Source of the DNA: Streptomyces sp. NBC_01283
GTDB taxonomy: Bacteria; Actinomycetota; Actinomycetes; Streptomycetales; Streptomycetaceae
Reading direction: 5' to 3'
Length of the DNA stretch: 64,000 nt
Assembly: GCF_041435335.1 (NCBI RefSeq)
Contig: NZ_CP108430.1
Coordinates: forward strand, 5,617,001-5,681,000
The notes under the pieces are model-generated. The model had not been told where the DNA came from. It saw nothing but the letters and a program-made list of their open reading frames with translations, and ran no database searches. A program made the position numbers and the translations under genes. Of this stretch, positions 43,360 through 52,325 are shown piece after piece (the stretch's first letter is position 1; each line of letters begins with the position of its first letter).

Positions 43360-43944
43360 GTGCGCAAGGATTCCGCCGTGGCCGATGAGCGCCCGCAGGA
43401 ACGCCCGCACCGACATCGTCTGGTCCCGCAACGCAACGGACCGGACGAGGAGTTGATGCGCGCCCTCTACCGCGAGCACGCGGGGCCACTTCTCGCCTAT
43501 GTGCTCCGTCTGGTGGCGGGAGACCGGCAGCGCGCCGAAGATGTCGTACAGGAAACGCTCATCCGTGCCTGGAAGAACGCCGGTCAGCTCAACCGTGCGA
43601 CCGGTTCGGTACGCCCCTGGCTGGTGACGGTCGCCCGGCGCATCGTCATCGACGGCCACCGCAGCCGGCAGGCCCGGCCGCAGGAGGTCGATCCGTCGCC
43701 GCTGGAGGTCATCCCCGCGGAGGACGAGATCGATAAGGCGCTGTGGCTGATGACACTCTCGGATGCGCTCGACGACCTGACTCCCGCCCACCGGGAGGTA
43801 CTTGTCGAGACCTATTTCAAGGGGCGTACGGTCAATGAGGCGGCCGAGACACTGGGTATACCGAGTGGGACGGTGCGCTCGCGGGTCTTCTACGCGCTGC
43901 GTTCGATGAAGCTGGCGCTTGAGGAGCGGGGGGTGACGGCATGA
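43360..43944 (+). CDS. sigU: ECF RNA polymerase sigma factor SigU
   Basis: 194 residues. Sigma region 2 (LMRALYREHAGPLLAYVLRL, AEDVVQETLIRAW) binds the core polymerase and the -10 element. Region 4 (LTPAHREVLVETYFKGRTVN, LGIPSGTVRSRVFYALRSMK) reads the -35. GTG start at 43360, 5 nt after GGAGG. Its stop overlaps the anti-sigma start (ATGA, 43941-43944). In S. coelicolor the homologous sigU, followed by its anti-sigma gene rsuA, affects secreted proteins and development; order and neighbours (nnaR before, helicase after) agree. Confidence 0.88.
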   Translation: MRKDSAVADERPQERPHRHRLVPQRNGPDEELMRALYREHAGPLLAYVLRLVAGDRQRAEDVVQETLIRAWKNAGQLNRATGSVRPWLVTVARRIVIDGHRSRQARPQEVDPSPLEVIPAEDEIDKALWLMTLSDALDDLTPAHREVLVETYFKGRTVNEAAETLGIPSGTVRSRVFYALRSMKLALEERGVTA

Positions 43945-44741
43945 ACGAGTCCTACGGACATGACGCGCGGGGCCATGCGGAAGCGGGCGACGTGCACGAG
44001 ACCGTCGGCGCCTACGCCCTCGGCATCCTGGACGACGCGGAGGCCACGGCCTTCGAGGCGCATCTGGCGGGCTGCGAGTTCTGCGCGCACCAGCTGGAGG
44101 AGTTCTCCGGGATGGAGCCGATGCTGTCCGCGCTCGCGGACTTTCCGGAGGCACGCGGTGTACCGGCGATCGGCGAACAGCTCGCCGCGAGGCCGAGCCC
44201 GCGCCTCGCGGACCGGCTCGTGGACGAGGTCTCCGTCAAGCGCGCGCAGAAGCGCAGGCGCGGCATGTACCTGGTGGCGGCAGCGGCCGCGCTGATCATC
44301 GGCGGGCCGCTCACGGTCCTCGCGGTGAGCGGCGACGGCGGTTCGAAGGACGTGGCGGGCGAGCCGCACCCCACGAGTCCCGCCGAGGACGCCTTCTTCA
44401 ACCACATGAGCGACAAGATGAAGGCCACGGACCCGACGACCAAGGTCAGCGCCACGGTCGGCACGGAGGAGAAGGCCTGGGGCACGCACGCGGTCCTGGA
44501 GCTGAAGAACGTGAAGGGCCCGCTCAAGTGCTCCCTGGTCGCCGTCGGCAAGAACGGCGAGAAGGAGACGGTCACCACCTGGTCCGTCCCGAAGTGGGGC
44601 TATGGCATCAAGGACAGCCCGAACAAGTGGGCGCGCAGCCCCCTGTACGTCCACGGGGGCGCCGCGATGGACCGCAACGACATCGACCACTTCGAGGTCA
44701 CCACCTTGGACGGCAAGCGCCTGGTGGAGGTCGACGCGTAG
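43941..44741 (+). CDS. rsuA: anti-sigma factor with ZAS zinc-binding domain, RsuA
   Basis: 266 residues. The N-terminal cytoplasmic ZAS motif HLAGCEFC (H-x3-C-x2-C) with the preceding helix VGAYALGILDDAEATAFEAH is typical of membrane anti-ECF factors. One membrane helix at ~109-130 (MYLVAAAAALIIGGPLTVLAV) leads to an external ~135-residue domain (KVSATVGTEEKAWGTHAVLE ...) that resembles the RskA-type sensor region. It should hold SigU inactive until an envelope signal leads to its cleavage or release. Translationally coupled to sigU by a 4-bp overlap. Confidence 0.88.
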   Translation: MNESYGHDARGHAEAGDVHETVGAYALGILDDAEATAFEAHLAGCEFCAHQLEEFSGMEPMLSALADFPEARGVPAIGEQLAARPSPRLADRLVDEVSVKRAQKRRRGMYLVAAAAALIIGGPLTVLAVSGDGGSKDVAGEPHPTSPAEDAFFNHMSDKMKATDPTTKVSATVGTEEKAWGTHAVLELKNVKGPLKCSLVAVGKNGEKETVTTWSVPKWGYGIKDSPNKWARSPLYVHGGAAMDRNDIDHFEVTTLDGKRLVEVDA

Positions 44742-44760
44742 GAGAAGTGCACAAGGGGTC

Positions 44761-44818
44761 CCCCTTTCGCGTACGGTAGACGGCTGCTCAATAGAGCAGC
44801 TGCACGTCCGGAAAGGGG
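44761..44818 (+). promoter_or_regulatory. leader helix masking the helD ribosome-binding site
   Basis: CCCCTTTC (44761-44768) is perfectly complementary to GAAAGGGG (44811-44818), the helD Shine-Dalgarno region 6-12 nt before its GTG. Nested inside is a stable hairpin GCTGCTC-AATA-GAGCAGC (44783-44800). Just upstream, AAGGGG (44753-44758) could pair with CCCTT instead and free the RBS. Structures are seen in sequence; control of translation is inference. Confidence 0.45.
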
Positions 44819-44823
44819 CCTCG

Positions 44824-47187
44824 GTGGCCGACGTACGCGACCGTGAGATCAGCGTCGAACAAGAACATCTCGACCAGGTCTACCGGCGTCTCGAGGAGAA
44901 GATCCACGAGGCCGAGTTCCTCATGACCGACGCGGCCAAGCGCGCGCAGGTCGGCACGCCCGGCGCGCTCGCCGAGCGGGACGCCCAGGTGTTCCGCGCG
45001 GGAGTGCATCTGAACCGCCTCAACAGCGAGTTCGAGGACTTCCTCTTCGGGCGGATCGACCTGCTGCTCGGCAAGGACGGCAAGAAGGGCCCGGACGGGG
45101 CCTACACCTCGGTCGAGCCGGCCGAGGACGCGATCAGCGCGAACAACACCGCCGAGATCGCCGAGACCCTGCACATCGGCCGTATCGGCGTCCTGGACGC
45201 GGACTACTCCCCGCTCGTCATCGACTGGCGGGCACCGGCCGCGGCGCCCTTCTACCGCTCGACGCCGGTCGACCCGGGCCGTGTCGTGCGCCGCCGGGTC
45301 ATCCGCTCCAAGGGCCGCAAGGTCCTGGGCGTCGAGGACGACCTGATGCGCCCGGAGCTCAGGGCCACCCTGGACGGCGAGTCCCTGCCGGTCATCGGCG
45401 ACGGCGCCCTGATGGCGGCGCTCGGCCAGGCCCGCAGCCACACCATGCGCGACATCGTGGCGTCGATCCAGGCCGAGCAGGACATGGTCATCCGCGCCCC
45501 CGCCGCCTCCGTGACGTACGTCGAGGGCGGCCCCGGCACCGGCAAGACCGCCGTGGCCCTGCACCGCGCGGCCTACCTCCTCTACCAGGACCGCCGCCGG
45601 TACGCGGGCGGCATCCTCATCGTCTCGCCGACCCCGCTGCTCGTGGCCTACACCGAGGGCGTGCTTCCCTCGCTGGGCGAGGAGGGGCAGGTCGCGATCC
45701 GCGCGGTGGGCGCGCTGGCCGACGACGCCTCGGGTCCGGCGGAGGCGACGGTCTACGACTCTCCCGCGGTGGCCCGGGTCAAGGGCTCCTCCCGGATGCT
45801 GCACGTCCTGCGGAAGGCCGCCCGGGGTGCCCTGGAGGGCGGCGCGGGGACGGCGCCCAAGGCCGCCGCGCAGGACGGCCAGCTCGCGTTCGGCGACTAC
45901 GACGAGGACTCCGCCGAAGAGCGCCAGACCCCCGCCGAGACGCCCACACGGCTGCGTGTGGTGGCCTTCGGGCGCCGCCTGGAGCTGGAGGCCGACGCGC
46001 TGGGCCGCATCCGCCGCAACGCGCTCAGCGGCACCGCTCCCGTCAACCTGCTGCGCCCGCGCGCCCGCAAGCTCCTCCTGGACGCCCTGTGGTCCCAGTC
46101 GGGCTCCGCCGGCCGGCACAGCGATCCGGAGCTGGCCGCCGAGCTGCGCTCGTCCTTCGACGAGGACATCACGTCCGAGGACGACTTCATCCGGTTCCTC
46201 GACGCCTGGTGGCCCGAACTCACCCCGCGCGCCGTGCTCTCCGCGATGGCCGACGAGCGGCGCCTCGGCCGCTGGTCGCGCCGCGTCCTGAACCCGGGCG
46301 AGGTCCGCAAGGTCGCCCGCTCGCTCAAGCGTGACGCCCTGTCCGTGCACGACGTGGCGCTCATCGACGAGCTCCAGTCGATCCTCGGCACGCCGCCCAA
46401 GCCCCGCAAGAAGAAGGATCTGGACCCCCTCGACCTGCTCACGGGCCTCGACGAACTGATGCCGCAGCGCGAGGAGTCCCAGCGCGAGCGCGCCGAGCGG
46501 CTCGCCGCCGAGCGCACCGAGTACGCGCACGTCATCGTCGACGAGGCGCAGGACCTGACCCCCATGCAGTGGCGCATGGTCGGGCGCAGGGGCCGGCACG
46601 CCACGTGGACGATCGTCGGCGACCCCGCCCAGTCCTCCTGGTCCGACCCGGACGAGGCCGCAGCGGCCCGTGACGAGGCCCTGGGCAGCCGCCCGCGCCG
46701 CCGCTTCACCCTGACCGTCAACTACCGCAACCCCGCCGAGATCGCCGATCTCGCCGCCAAGGTGCTCGCGCTCGCGATGCCGGGCTCCGAGTCGCCATCG
46801 GCCGTCCGGTCCACCGGGGTGAAGCCCCGCTTCGCCGTCGTACGCGACAAGGATCTCGGCGCTTCGGTGCGCGAGGAGGCGGCGCGGCTGCTCGACCAGG
46901 TGGACGGCACCATCGGCGTCGTCGTGGCGATGAACCGCCGCGAGCAGGCGGCGAGATGGCTCGACGGGCTTGGCGACCGCGTGGTCGCGCTCGGCAGCCT
47001 GGAGGCCAAGGGACTTGAGTACGACGCGACGGTCGTCGTCTCTCCGGCGGAGATCGCGGACGAGTCCCCGGCGGGCCTGCGCGTCCTGTACGTGGCGCTG
47101 ACCAGGGCGACCCAGCAGCTCACGGTGCTGTCGGGGGAGCGCGACGAGCCCGATGCGGAGGGCGTGCCGGACCTGCTCCGCGAATGA
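44824..47187 (+). CDS. helD: HelD/HelR-like RNA polymerase-recycling superfamily 1 helicase-like ATPase
   Basis: 787 residues. The N-terminal coiled coil (SVEQEHLDQVYRRLEEKIHE) is the HelD arm that enters the polymerase secondary channel. Walker A is GGPGTGKTAVALHRAAYLL (about residues 236-243 for the P-loop), Walker B VDEAQDLTPMQW, motif IV region NYRNPAEI, and the C-terminal UvrD-like motif LYVALTRATQQLTVL. HelD proteins release stalled RNA polymerase from nucleic acid using ATP; in Streptomyces the HelR version also displaces rifamycins. GTG start at 44824 after AAAGGGG. Lies 82 bp after the sigU anti-sigma gene in the same direction. I see no obvious rifamycin-associated palindrome upstream. 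Confidence 0.87.
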   Translation: MADVRDREISVEQEHLDQVYRRLEEKIHEAEFLMTDAAKRAQVGTPGALAERDAQVFRAGVHLNRLNSEFEDFLFGRIDLLLGKDGKKGPDGAYTSVEPAEDAISANNTAEIAETLHIGRIGVLDADYSPLVIDWRAPAAAPFYRSTPVDPGRVVRRRVIRSKGRKVLGVEDDLMRPELRATLDGESLPVIGDGALMAALGQARSHTMRDIVASIQAEQDMVIRAPAASVTYVEGGPGTGKTAVALHRAAYLLYQDRRRYAGGILIVSPTPLLVAYTEGVLPSLGEEGQVAIRAVGALADDASGPAEATVYDSPAVARVKGSSRMLHVLRKAARGALEGGAGTAPKAAAQDGQLAFGDYDEDSAEERQTPAETPTRLRVVAFGRRLELEADALGRIRRNALSGTAPVNLLRPRARKLLLDALWSQSGSAGRHSDPELAAELRSSFDEDITSEDDFIRFLDAWWPELTPRAVLSAMADERRLGRWSRRVLNPGEVRKVARSLKRDALSVHDVALIDELQSILGTPPKPRKKKDLDPLDLLTGLDELMPQREESQRERAERLAAERTEYAHVIVDEAQDLTPMQWRMVGRRGRHATWTIVGDPAQSSWSDPDEAAAARDEALGSRPRRRFTLTVNYRNPAEIADLAAKVLALAMPGSESPSAVRSTGVKPRFAVVRDKDLGASVREEAARLLDQVDGTIGVVVAMNRREQAARWLDGLGDRVVALGSLEAKGLEYDATVVVSPAEIADESPAGLRVLYVALTRATQQLTVLSGERDEPDAEGVPDLLRE

Positions 47188-47212
47188 CTTGAAGGACTTT
47201 GCGGTACGGGAA

Positions 47213-47240
47213 TTGCCTTGCGGGGATCGTTTGTTACCGT
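47213..47240 (+). promoter_or_regulatory. promoter-like sequence for the intergenic RNA
   Basis: TTGCCT (47213-47218), 16-nt spacer, TACCGT (47235-47240), a fair match to the vegetative TTGACn/TAnnnT pattern. The predicted start, ~7 nt downstream, falls at G47247, exactly where a long closing stem begins. Confidence 0.5.
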
Positions 47241-47246
47241 TGATGT

Positions 47247-47381
47247 GGCACCGGCCCGATCCAAGCCCCCGGGCCCAACCTTCGTCGCTACGAGCGACCA
47301 CTTGCCGCGAGGCGAGCATGGCGGGTCGGTGTCATAAGCGTCAGAGAGAGGCCCTCGTCACCACGTGACGAGGGCCTCTTT
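47247..47381 (+). ncRNA. candidate structured small RNA
   Basis: About 135 nt between helD and the malic enzyme gene. GGCACCGGCCC (47247-47257) pairs with GGGTCGGTGTC (47323-47333) as an 11-bp closing stem with two G-U pairs. Inside are GTCGCT-ACG-AGCGAC (47284-47298) and CTTGCC-GCGA-GGCGAG (47301-47316), the second capped by a GNRA tetraloop. An alternative 6-bp hairpin GGCCCG/CGGGCC (47253-47275) overlaps the closing stem. It ends in a strong terminator (47347-47379). A promoter-like sequence lies just upstream. No known Rfam family is recognised: not 6S, SRP, 6C or a riboswitch that I know. Confidence 0.6.
47347..47381 (+). terminator. Rho-independent terminator
   Basis: A perfect 15-bp stem (47347-47361 with 47365-47379), 3-nt loop CAC, ending in TTT. 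Serves helD and the candidate small RNA. Confidence 0.92.
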
Positions 47382-47440
47382 CGGTTTCAACCACCGGTTT
47401 CCGTTTCCCCCTACCGACGGTCGCCAACTTCTCGTATGGT

Positions 47441-47454
47441 GGAAACTAGTTTCC
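47441..47454. promoter_or_regulatory. palindromic operator candidate upstream of the malic enzyme gene
   Basis: GGAAACTAGTTTCC, a perfect 14-bp palindrome 111 bp upstream of the malic enzyme ATG. A -10-like TATGGT (47435-47440) abuts it on the left, so a bound protein would block transcription start. The regulator family is unknown. Confidence 0.5.
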
Positions 47455-47565
47455 GAAAGTCTGATGAACGAAAAGTTCGCAATCCGAGGCGGCTACCACG
47501 TACTCAGTGGTAGGTGCGACGATCGGACGGCAAGAGCAACACGGTGAAAGCAGAGGAAGTCGGCC

Positions 47566-48999
<1,434 letters not shown>

Positions 49000-49295
49000 T
49001 ACGGCGCGTCGCGGAACGCGGGGCCCGCAAAGGCCCTCTAGGGTGGCGTGGAAGCGCGCCCCCGACTGCCACCTTCCAAGGGGCGGTGAAGCTTTTCGTG
49101 TGACCCCAAGGGGCCCGGATTGGCTTTCCCGCCGCAGGTGGGGGCAGGATGCCTTTCTGGGCGCGAGGGTCCGGATGACCGGACCCGGGTCCGGGGCCTG
49201 ACCGAGGACCCTGGCAGCATCGGCTTCGCTGTGCCCATCATGCGGCTCCGCCGCGTGGCACGCCTCAACGGCAAGAAGAACACGGGAGTACAAAC
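49000..49295. other. intergenic region upstream of the HU gene with a stable hairpin
   Basis: 296 bp without a gene. GGGTCCGG-ATGA-CCGGACCC (49167-49186) is a perfect 8-bp hairpin about 110 bp upstream of the HU start and may lie in its leader. No T-run follows, so it is not an obvious terminator. Confidence 0.45.
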
Positions 49296-49577
49296 ATGAA
49301 CCGCAGTGAGCTGGTGGCCGCGCTGGCCGACCGTGCCGAGGTGACCCGCAAGGACGCCGACGCCGTGCTGGCCGCGTTCGCCGAGACCGTCGGCGAGATC
49401 GTTGCCAAGGGCGACGAGAAGGTCACCATCCCCGGCTTCCTGACCTTCGAGCGCACCCACCGTGCCGCTCGCACCGCCCGGAACCCGCAGACCGGCGAGC
49501 CGATCAACATCCCGGCCGGCTACAGCGTCAAGGTTTCGGCGGGCTCCAAGCTCAAGGAAGCCGCCAAGGGCAAGTAG
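49296..49577 (+). CDS. hup: histone-like DNA-binding protein HU
   Basis: 93 residues, full-length HU. MNRSELVAALADRAEVTRKD starts the helical dimer core; GFLTFERTHRAARTARNPQT and GEPINIPAGYSVKVSAGSKL include the beta-arm Arg and the Pro that inserts into the minor groove. Lacks the long Lys/Ala-rich C-terminal tail of the second Streptomyces HU (HupS), so this is the HupA-like form. It packages the nucleoid. ATG at 49296 follows GGGAGT. Ends in a strong bidirectional terminator. Confidence 0.95.
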   Translation: MNRSELVAALADRAEVTRKDADAVLAAFAETVGEIVAKGDEKVTIPGFLTFERTHRAARTARNPQTGEPINIPAGYSVKVSAGSKLKEAAKGK

Positions 49578-49592
49578 CCTGAAGCAGCTATA

Positions 49593-49628
49593 GAAGGGGC
49601 GGCCACCCGGTTGGGTGGCCGCCCCTTC
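49593..49628. terminator. bidirectional terminator between hup and murA
   Basis: A perfect 16-bp inverted repeat (49593-49608 with 49613-49628) around a GGTT loop, between convergent genes. Confidence 0.92.
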
Positions 49629-49646
49629 GGCGTGCTTGGTGTGGCG

Positions 49647-50990
49647 TCAGCCGAGCGTCGCCCGGCCCGGCAGTTCCACCTTCGCGCCGAGTTCCACGAG
49701 CTTGTCCATGAAGTTCTCGTAGCCGCGGTTGATCAGGTCGATGCCGTGCACGCGGGACGTGCCCTGCGCCGCCAGAGCCGCGATCAGATACGAGAAGCCG
49801 CCGCGCAGGTCGGGGATGACCAGATCGGCGCCCTGGAGCTTCGTGGGGCCGCTCACGACCGCCGAGTGGAGGAAGTTCCGCTGCCCGAAGCGGCAGTCGG
49901 AGCCGCCGAGGCACTCACGGTAGAGCTGGATGTGCGCGCCCATCTGGTTGAGCGCGGAGGTGAATCCGAGCCGGGACTCGTAGACCGTCTCGTGGACGAT
50001 CGAGAGGCCCGCGGCCTGCGTCAGGGCGACGACGAGAGGCTGCTGCCAGTCCGTCTGGAAGCCCGGGTGCACGTCCGTCTCCAGGGCGATCGCGTTGAGC
50101 GAGCCGCCCGGGTGCCAGAAGCGGATGCCCTCGTCGTCGATCTCGAAGGCACCGCCCACCTTCCGGTAGGTGTTCAGGAACGTCATCATCGACCGCTGCT
50201 GGGCGCCGCGGACGTAGATGTTGCCTTCGGTCGCCAGAGCCGCGGAAGCCCAGGAGGCGGCCTCCAGGCGGTCCGAGAGGGCGTGGTGGTTGTAGCCGCC
50301 CAGGCTGTCGACACCGGTGACCCTTATGGTCCGGTCGGTGTCCATCGCGATGATCGCGCCCATCTTCTGCAGGACGCAGATGAGGTCCTCGATCTCGGGC
50401 TCGACGGCGGCGTTCGAGAGCTCGGTGACGCCTTCCGCCAGGACCGCGGTCAGCAGGACCTGCTCGGTGGCGCCGACGGACGGGTACGGCAGCTTGATCT
50501 TCGTGCCGCGGAGCCGCTGCGGGGCCTCCAGGTACTGGCCGCCCTCGCGCTTCTCGATGGTCGCGCCGAACTGGCGGAGCACCTCGAAGTGGAAGTCGAT
50601 CGGCCGGCCGCCGATGTCGCAGCCGCCGAGGCCGGGGATGAAGGCATGGCCCAGGCGGTGCAGGAGCGGCCCGCAGAACAGGATCGGGATCCGCGAGGAG
50701 CCCGCGTGCGCGTCGATGTCCGCGACGTTGGCGCTCTCCACGTGCGAGGGGTCCATGACCAGCTCGCCCGGCTCCTCACCGGGGCGGACCGTTACGCCAT
50801 GCAGCTGCAGGAGCCCGCGTACGACGCGGACGTCGCGGATGTCGGGGACATTGCGCAGCCTGCTCGGAGCGCTGCCGAGCAGCGCGGCGACCATGGCCTT
50901 GGGCACGAGGTTCTTCGCGCCGCGGACACGGATCTCGCCCTCCAGCGGGGTTCCGCCGTGGACAAGCAGTACATCGTCGGTGACGGTCAT
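49647..50990 (-). CDS. murA: UDP-N-acetylglucosamine 1-carboxyvinyltransferase
   Basis: 447 residues. Catalyses the first committed peptidoglycan step, joining phosphoenolpyruvate to UDP-GlcNAc in the cytoplasm. Visible: RGAKNLVPKAMVAALLG with the active-site Lys-Asn pair, and GLGGCDIGGRPIDFHFEV with the catalytic Cys at about residue 124, so the enzyme should be fosfomycin-sensitive by this criterion (Cys, not Asp). The two-domain inside-out barrel length is normal. The ATG at 50990 was chosen at the start of the conserved domain; the open frame to 51080 lacks support. Convergent with hup, divergent from the YqgE gene. Confidence 0.95.
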   Translation of the reverse strand: MTVTDDVLLVHGGTPLEGEIRVRGAKNLVPKAMVAALLGSAPSRLRNVPDIRDVRVVRGLLQLHGVTVRPGEEPGELVMDPSHVESANVADIDAHAGSSRIPILFCGPLLHRLGHAFIPGLGGCDIGGRPIDFHFEVLRQFGATIEKREGGQYLEAPQRLRGTKIKLPYPSVGATEQVLLTAVLAEGVTELSNAAVEPEIEDLICVLQKMGAIIAMDTDRTIRVTGVDSLGGYNHHALSDRLEAASWASAALATEGNIYVRGAQQRSMMTFLNTYRKVGGAFEIDDEGIRFWHPGGSLNAIALETDVHPGFQTDWQQPLVVALTQAAGLSIVHETVYESRLGFTSALNQMGAHIQLYRECLGGSDCRFGQRNFLHSAVVSGPTKLQGADLVIPDLRGGFSYLIAALAAQGTSRVHGIDLINRGYENFMDKLVELGAKVELPGRATLG

Positions 50991-51234
50991 GAATCTCGCG
51001 TTCCGATTGGATGGACGGGTGGACCAAAGGGCAAGGGTAATGGGCGCGTACCCCCCTTCCGTAAGGCTAAGGACGCGCAAACCGCGTCAGGAGTTCGCGA
51101 CAACACGAAACGTTCGGAACCGGACACTCCGGGTCACCGGCCCCGGTGTGCGCTCGGGACGCTTCAGTGCGCCCTGAGCTGCATTCACTCCCGTACGGGC
51201 ATTGCCTCCCCCCGCGGGGCAAAGATGCGGGATC

Positions 51235-51843
51235 ATGTCGTTCATGACGGAGGTGTCCTCGCTCACAGGGCGGCTGCTCGTGGCCACGCCTGCCCTGGCG
51301 GACCCGAACTTCGACCGCGCGGTGGTGCTGCTCCTCGACCACGACGAGGAGGGCTCGCTCGGCGTGGTCCTCAACCGGCCCACGCCGGTGGACGTGGCGG
51401 ACATCCTGGAGGGCTGGGGCGATCTGGCCGGTGCCCCGGGAGTCGTCTTCCAGGGTGGCCCCGTCTCGCTCGACTCGGCGCTCGGCGTGGCTGTCATCCC
51501 CGGCGAGGAGGGACCCGCGGCGGGTTCACGGACGCGCTCGGGCAGAGGCGAGCCGATCGGCTGGCGGCGCGTGCACGGCGCGATCGGCCTGGTCGACCTG
51601 GACACGCCCCCCGAACTCCTGGCCCCCGCGCTCGGCTCGCTGCGGATCTTCGCCGGTTACGCGGGCTGGGGCCCCGGCCAGCTGGAGGACGAGCTCGTCG
51701 AGGGCGCCTGGTACGTGGTCGAGTCCGAACCCGGCGACGTCTCGTCGCCGGACCCCGAGCGACTGTGGCGCGCGGTCCTGCGCAGGCAGCGCAGTGAGCT
51801 GGCCATGGTGGCGACATATCCGGACGATCCCTCGCTCAACTGA
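51235..51843 (+). CDS. YqgE/AlgH family protein
   Basis: 202 residues. Family motifs are clear: LTGRLLVATPALADPNFDRA, EGSLGVVLNRPTPVDVADIL, VFQGGPVSLDS and RIFAGYAGWGPGQLEDEL. The molecular function of the family is not established; structures show a compact fold without an obvious active site. The start may be ATG 51235 or 51244; I took the first. Divergent from murA. Confidence 0.93.
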   Translation: MSFMTEVSSLTGRLLVATPALADPNFDRAVVLLLDHDEEGSLGVVLNRPTPVDVADILEGWGDLAGAPGVVFQGGPVSLDSALGVAVIPGEEGPAAGSRTRSGRGEPIGWRRVHGAIGLVDLDTPPELLAPALGSLRIFAGYAGWGPGQLEDELVEGAWYVVESEPGDVSSPDPERLWRAVLRRQRSELAMVATYPDDPSLN

Positions 51844-51940
51844 CGGTCCGGCGCCGCACAATGGATCGCAGTGGCGCAACCACGAGTCACACGGTTACCG
51901 TCCTGACGCGTACTTGACGTCTTGCATACGGGGGTTGACC

Positions 51941-52006
51941 GTGAAGCGCCGCTATCCGCCCAAGTTGCCTGCCCTCGCGGCGGCTTCGTACGAGCGGGAG
52001 GTCTGA
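51941..52006 (+). other. possible 21-codon leader ORF before the WXG100-like cassette
   Basis: GTG at 51941 to TGA at 52004-52006, encoding a basic peptide (VKRRYPPKLPALAAASYERE). It ends 4 bp before the GTG of the first cassette gene and contains its ribosome-binding site (GGGAGG, 51996-52001), so its translation could affect the next gene. No other support. Confidence 0.25.
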
Positions 52007-52010
52007 GCCC

Positions 52011-52325
52011 GTGTCGGACAGAACCAGGTACGACCTCGACCTCATCAAGGACTGCTCGGAGTCGCTCTACCGCATCCACCGCGAGTTCAAGGACAACGGC
52101 GACCCCTCGGACGGCTACGAGAAGGACTTGGGCAGCGACAAGCTGCGCGAGATCTTCGACGACTTCTCCAGCACGTGGAAGAAGACGCGCAAGAAGCTGA
52201 ACAAGGACATCGAGAACCTCGCCAAGATCACGGCCGACGCGGCCAAGGCGTACGAGGACATCGACCACGAGCTCGCCAACGCGCTTCGTGACGCGAAGAA
52301 GAGCGACAAGAAGGGCGCGAAGTGA
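52011..52325 (+). CDS. small helical protein, WXG100/ESX-like
   Basis: 104 residues, almost wholly predicted alpha-helical, Lys/Asp/Glu-rich, with one Trp in the middle (FDDFSSTWKKTRKKLNKDIE) where WXG100 proteins have their hairpin turn. Length (about 100) and layout fit an ESX/WXG100 substrate or its partner, but the exact W-x-G is absent (W-K-K). GTG start at 52011 with GGGAGG 9 nt upstream. Its stop overlaps the next GTG by 4 bp (52322-52325). Family assignment is inference from size, helix pattern and coupling. Confidence 0.7.
   Translation: MSDRTRYDLDLIKDCSESLYRIHREFKDNGDPSDGYEKDLGSDKLREIFDDFSSTWKKTRKKLNKDIENLAKITADAAKAYEDIDHELANALRDAKKSDKKGAK

Noticed and set aside
47365..47547. 60-codon frame starting in the terminator
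   Set aside because: Overlaps the terminator stem and the palindrome; codon pattern is not coding-like. Only the last 27 codons are kept as a possible leader.
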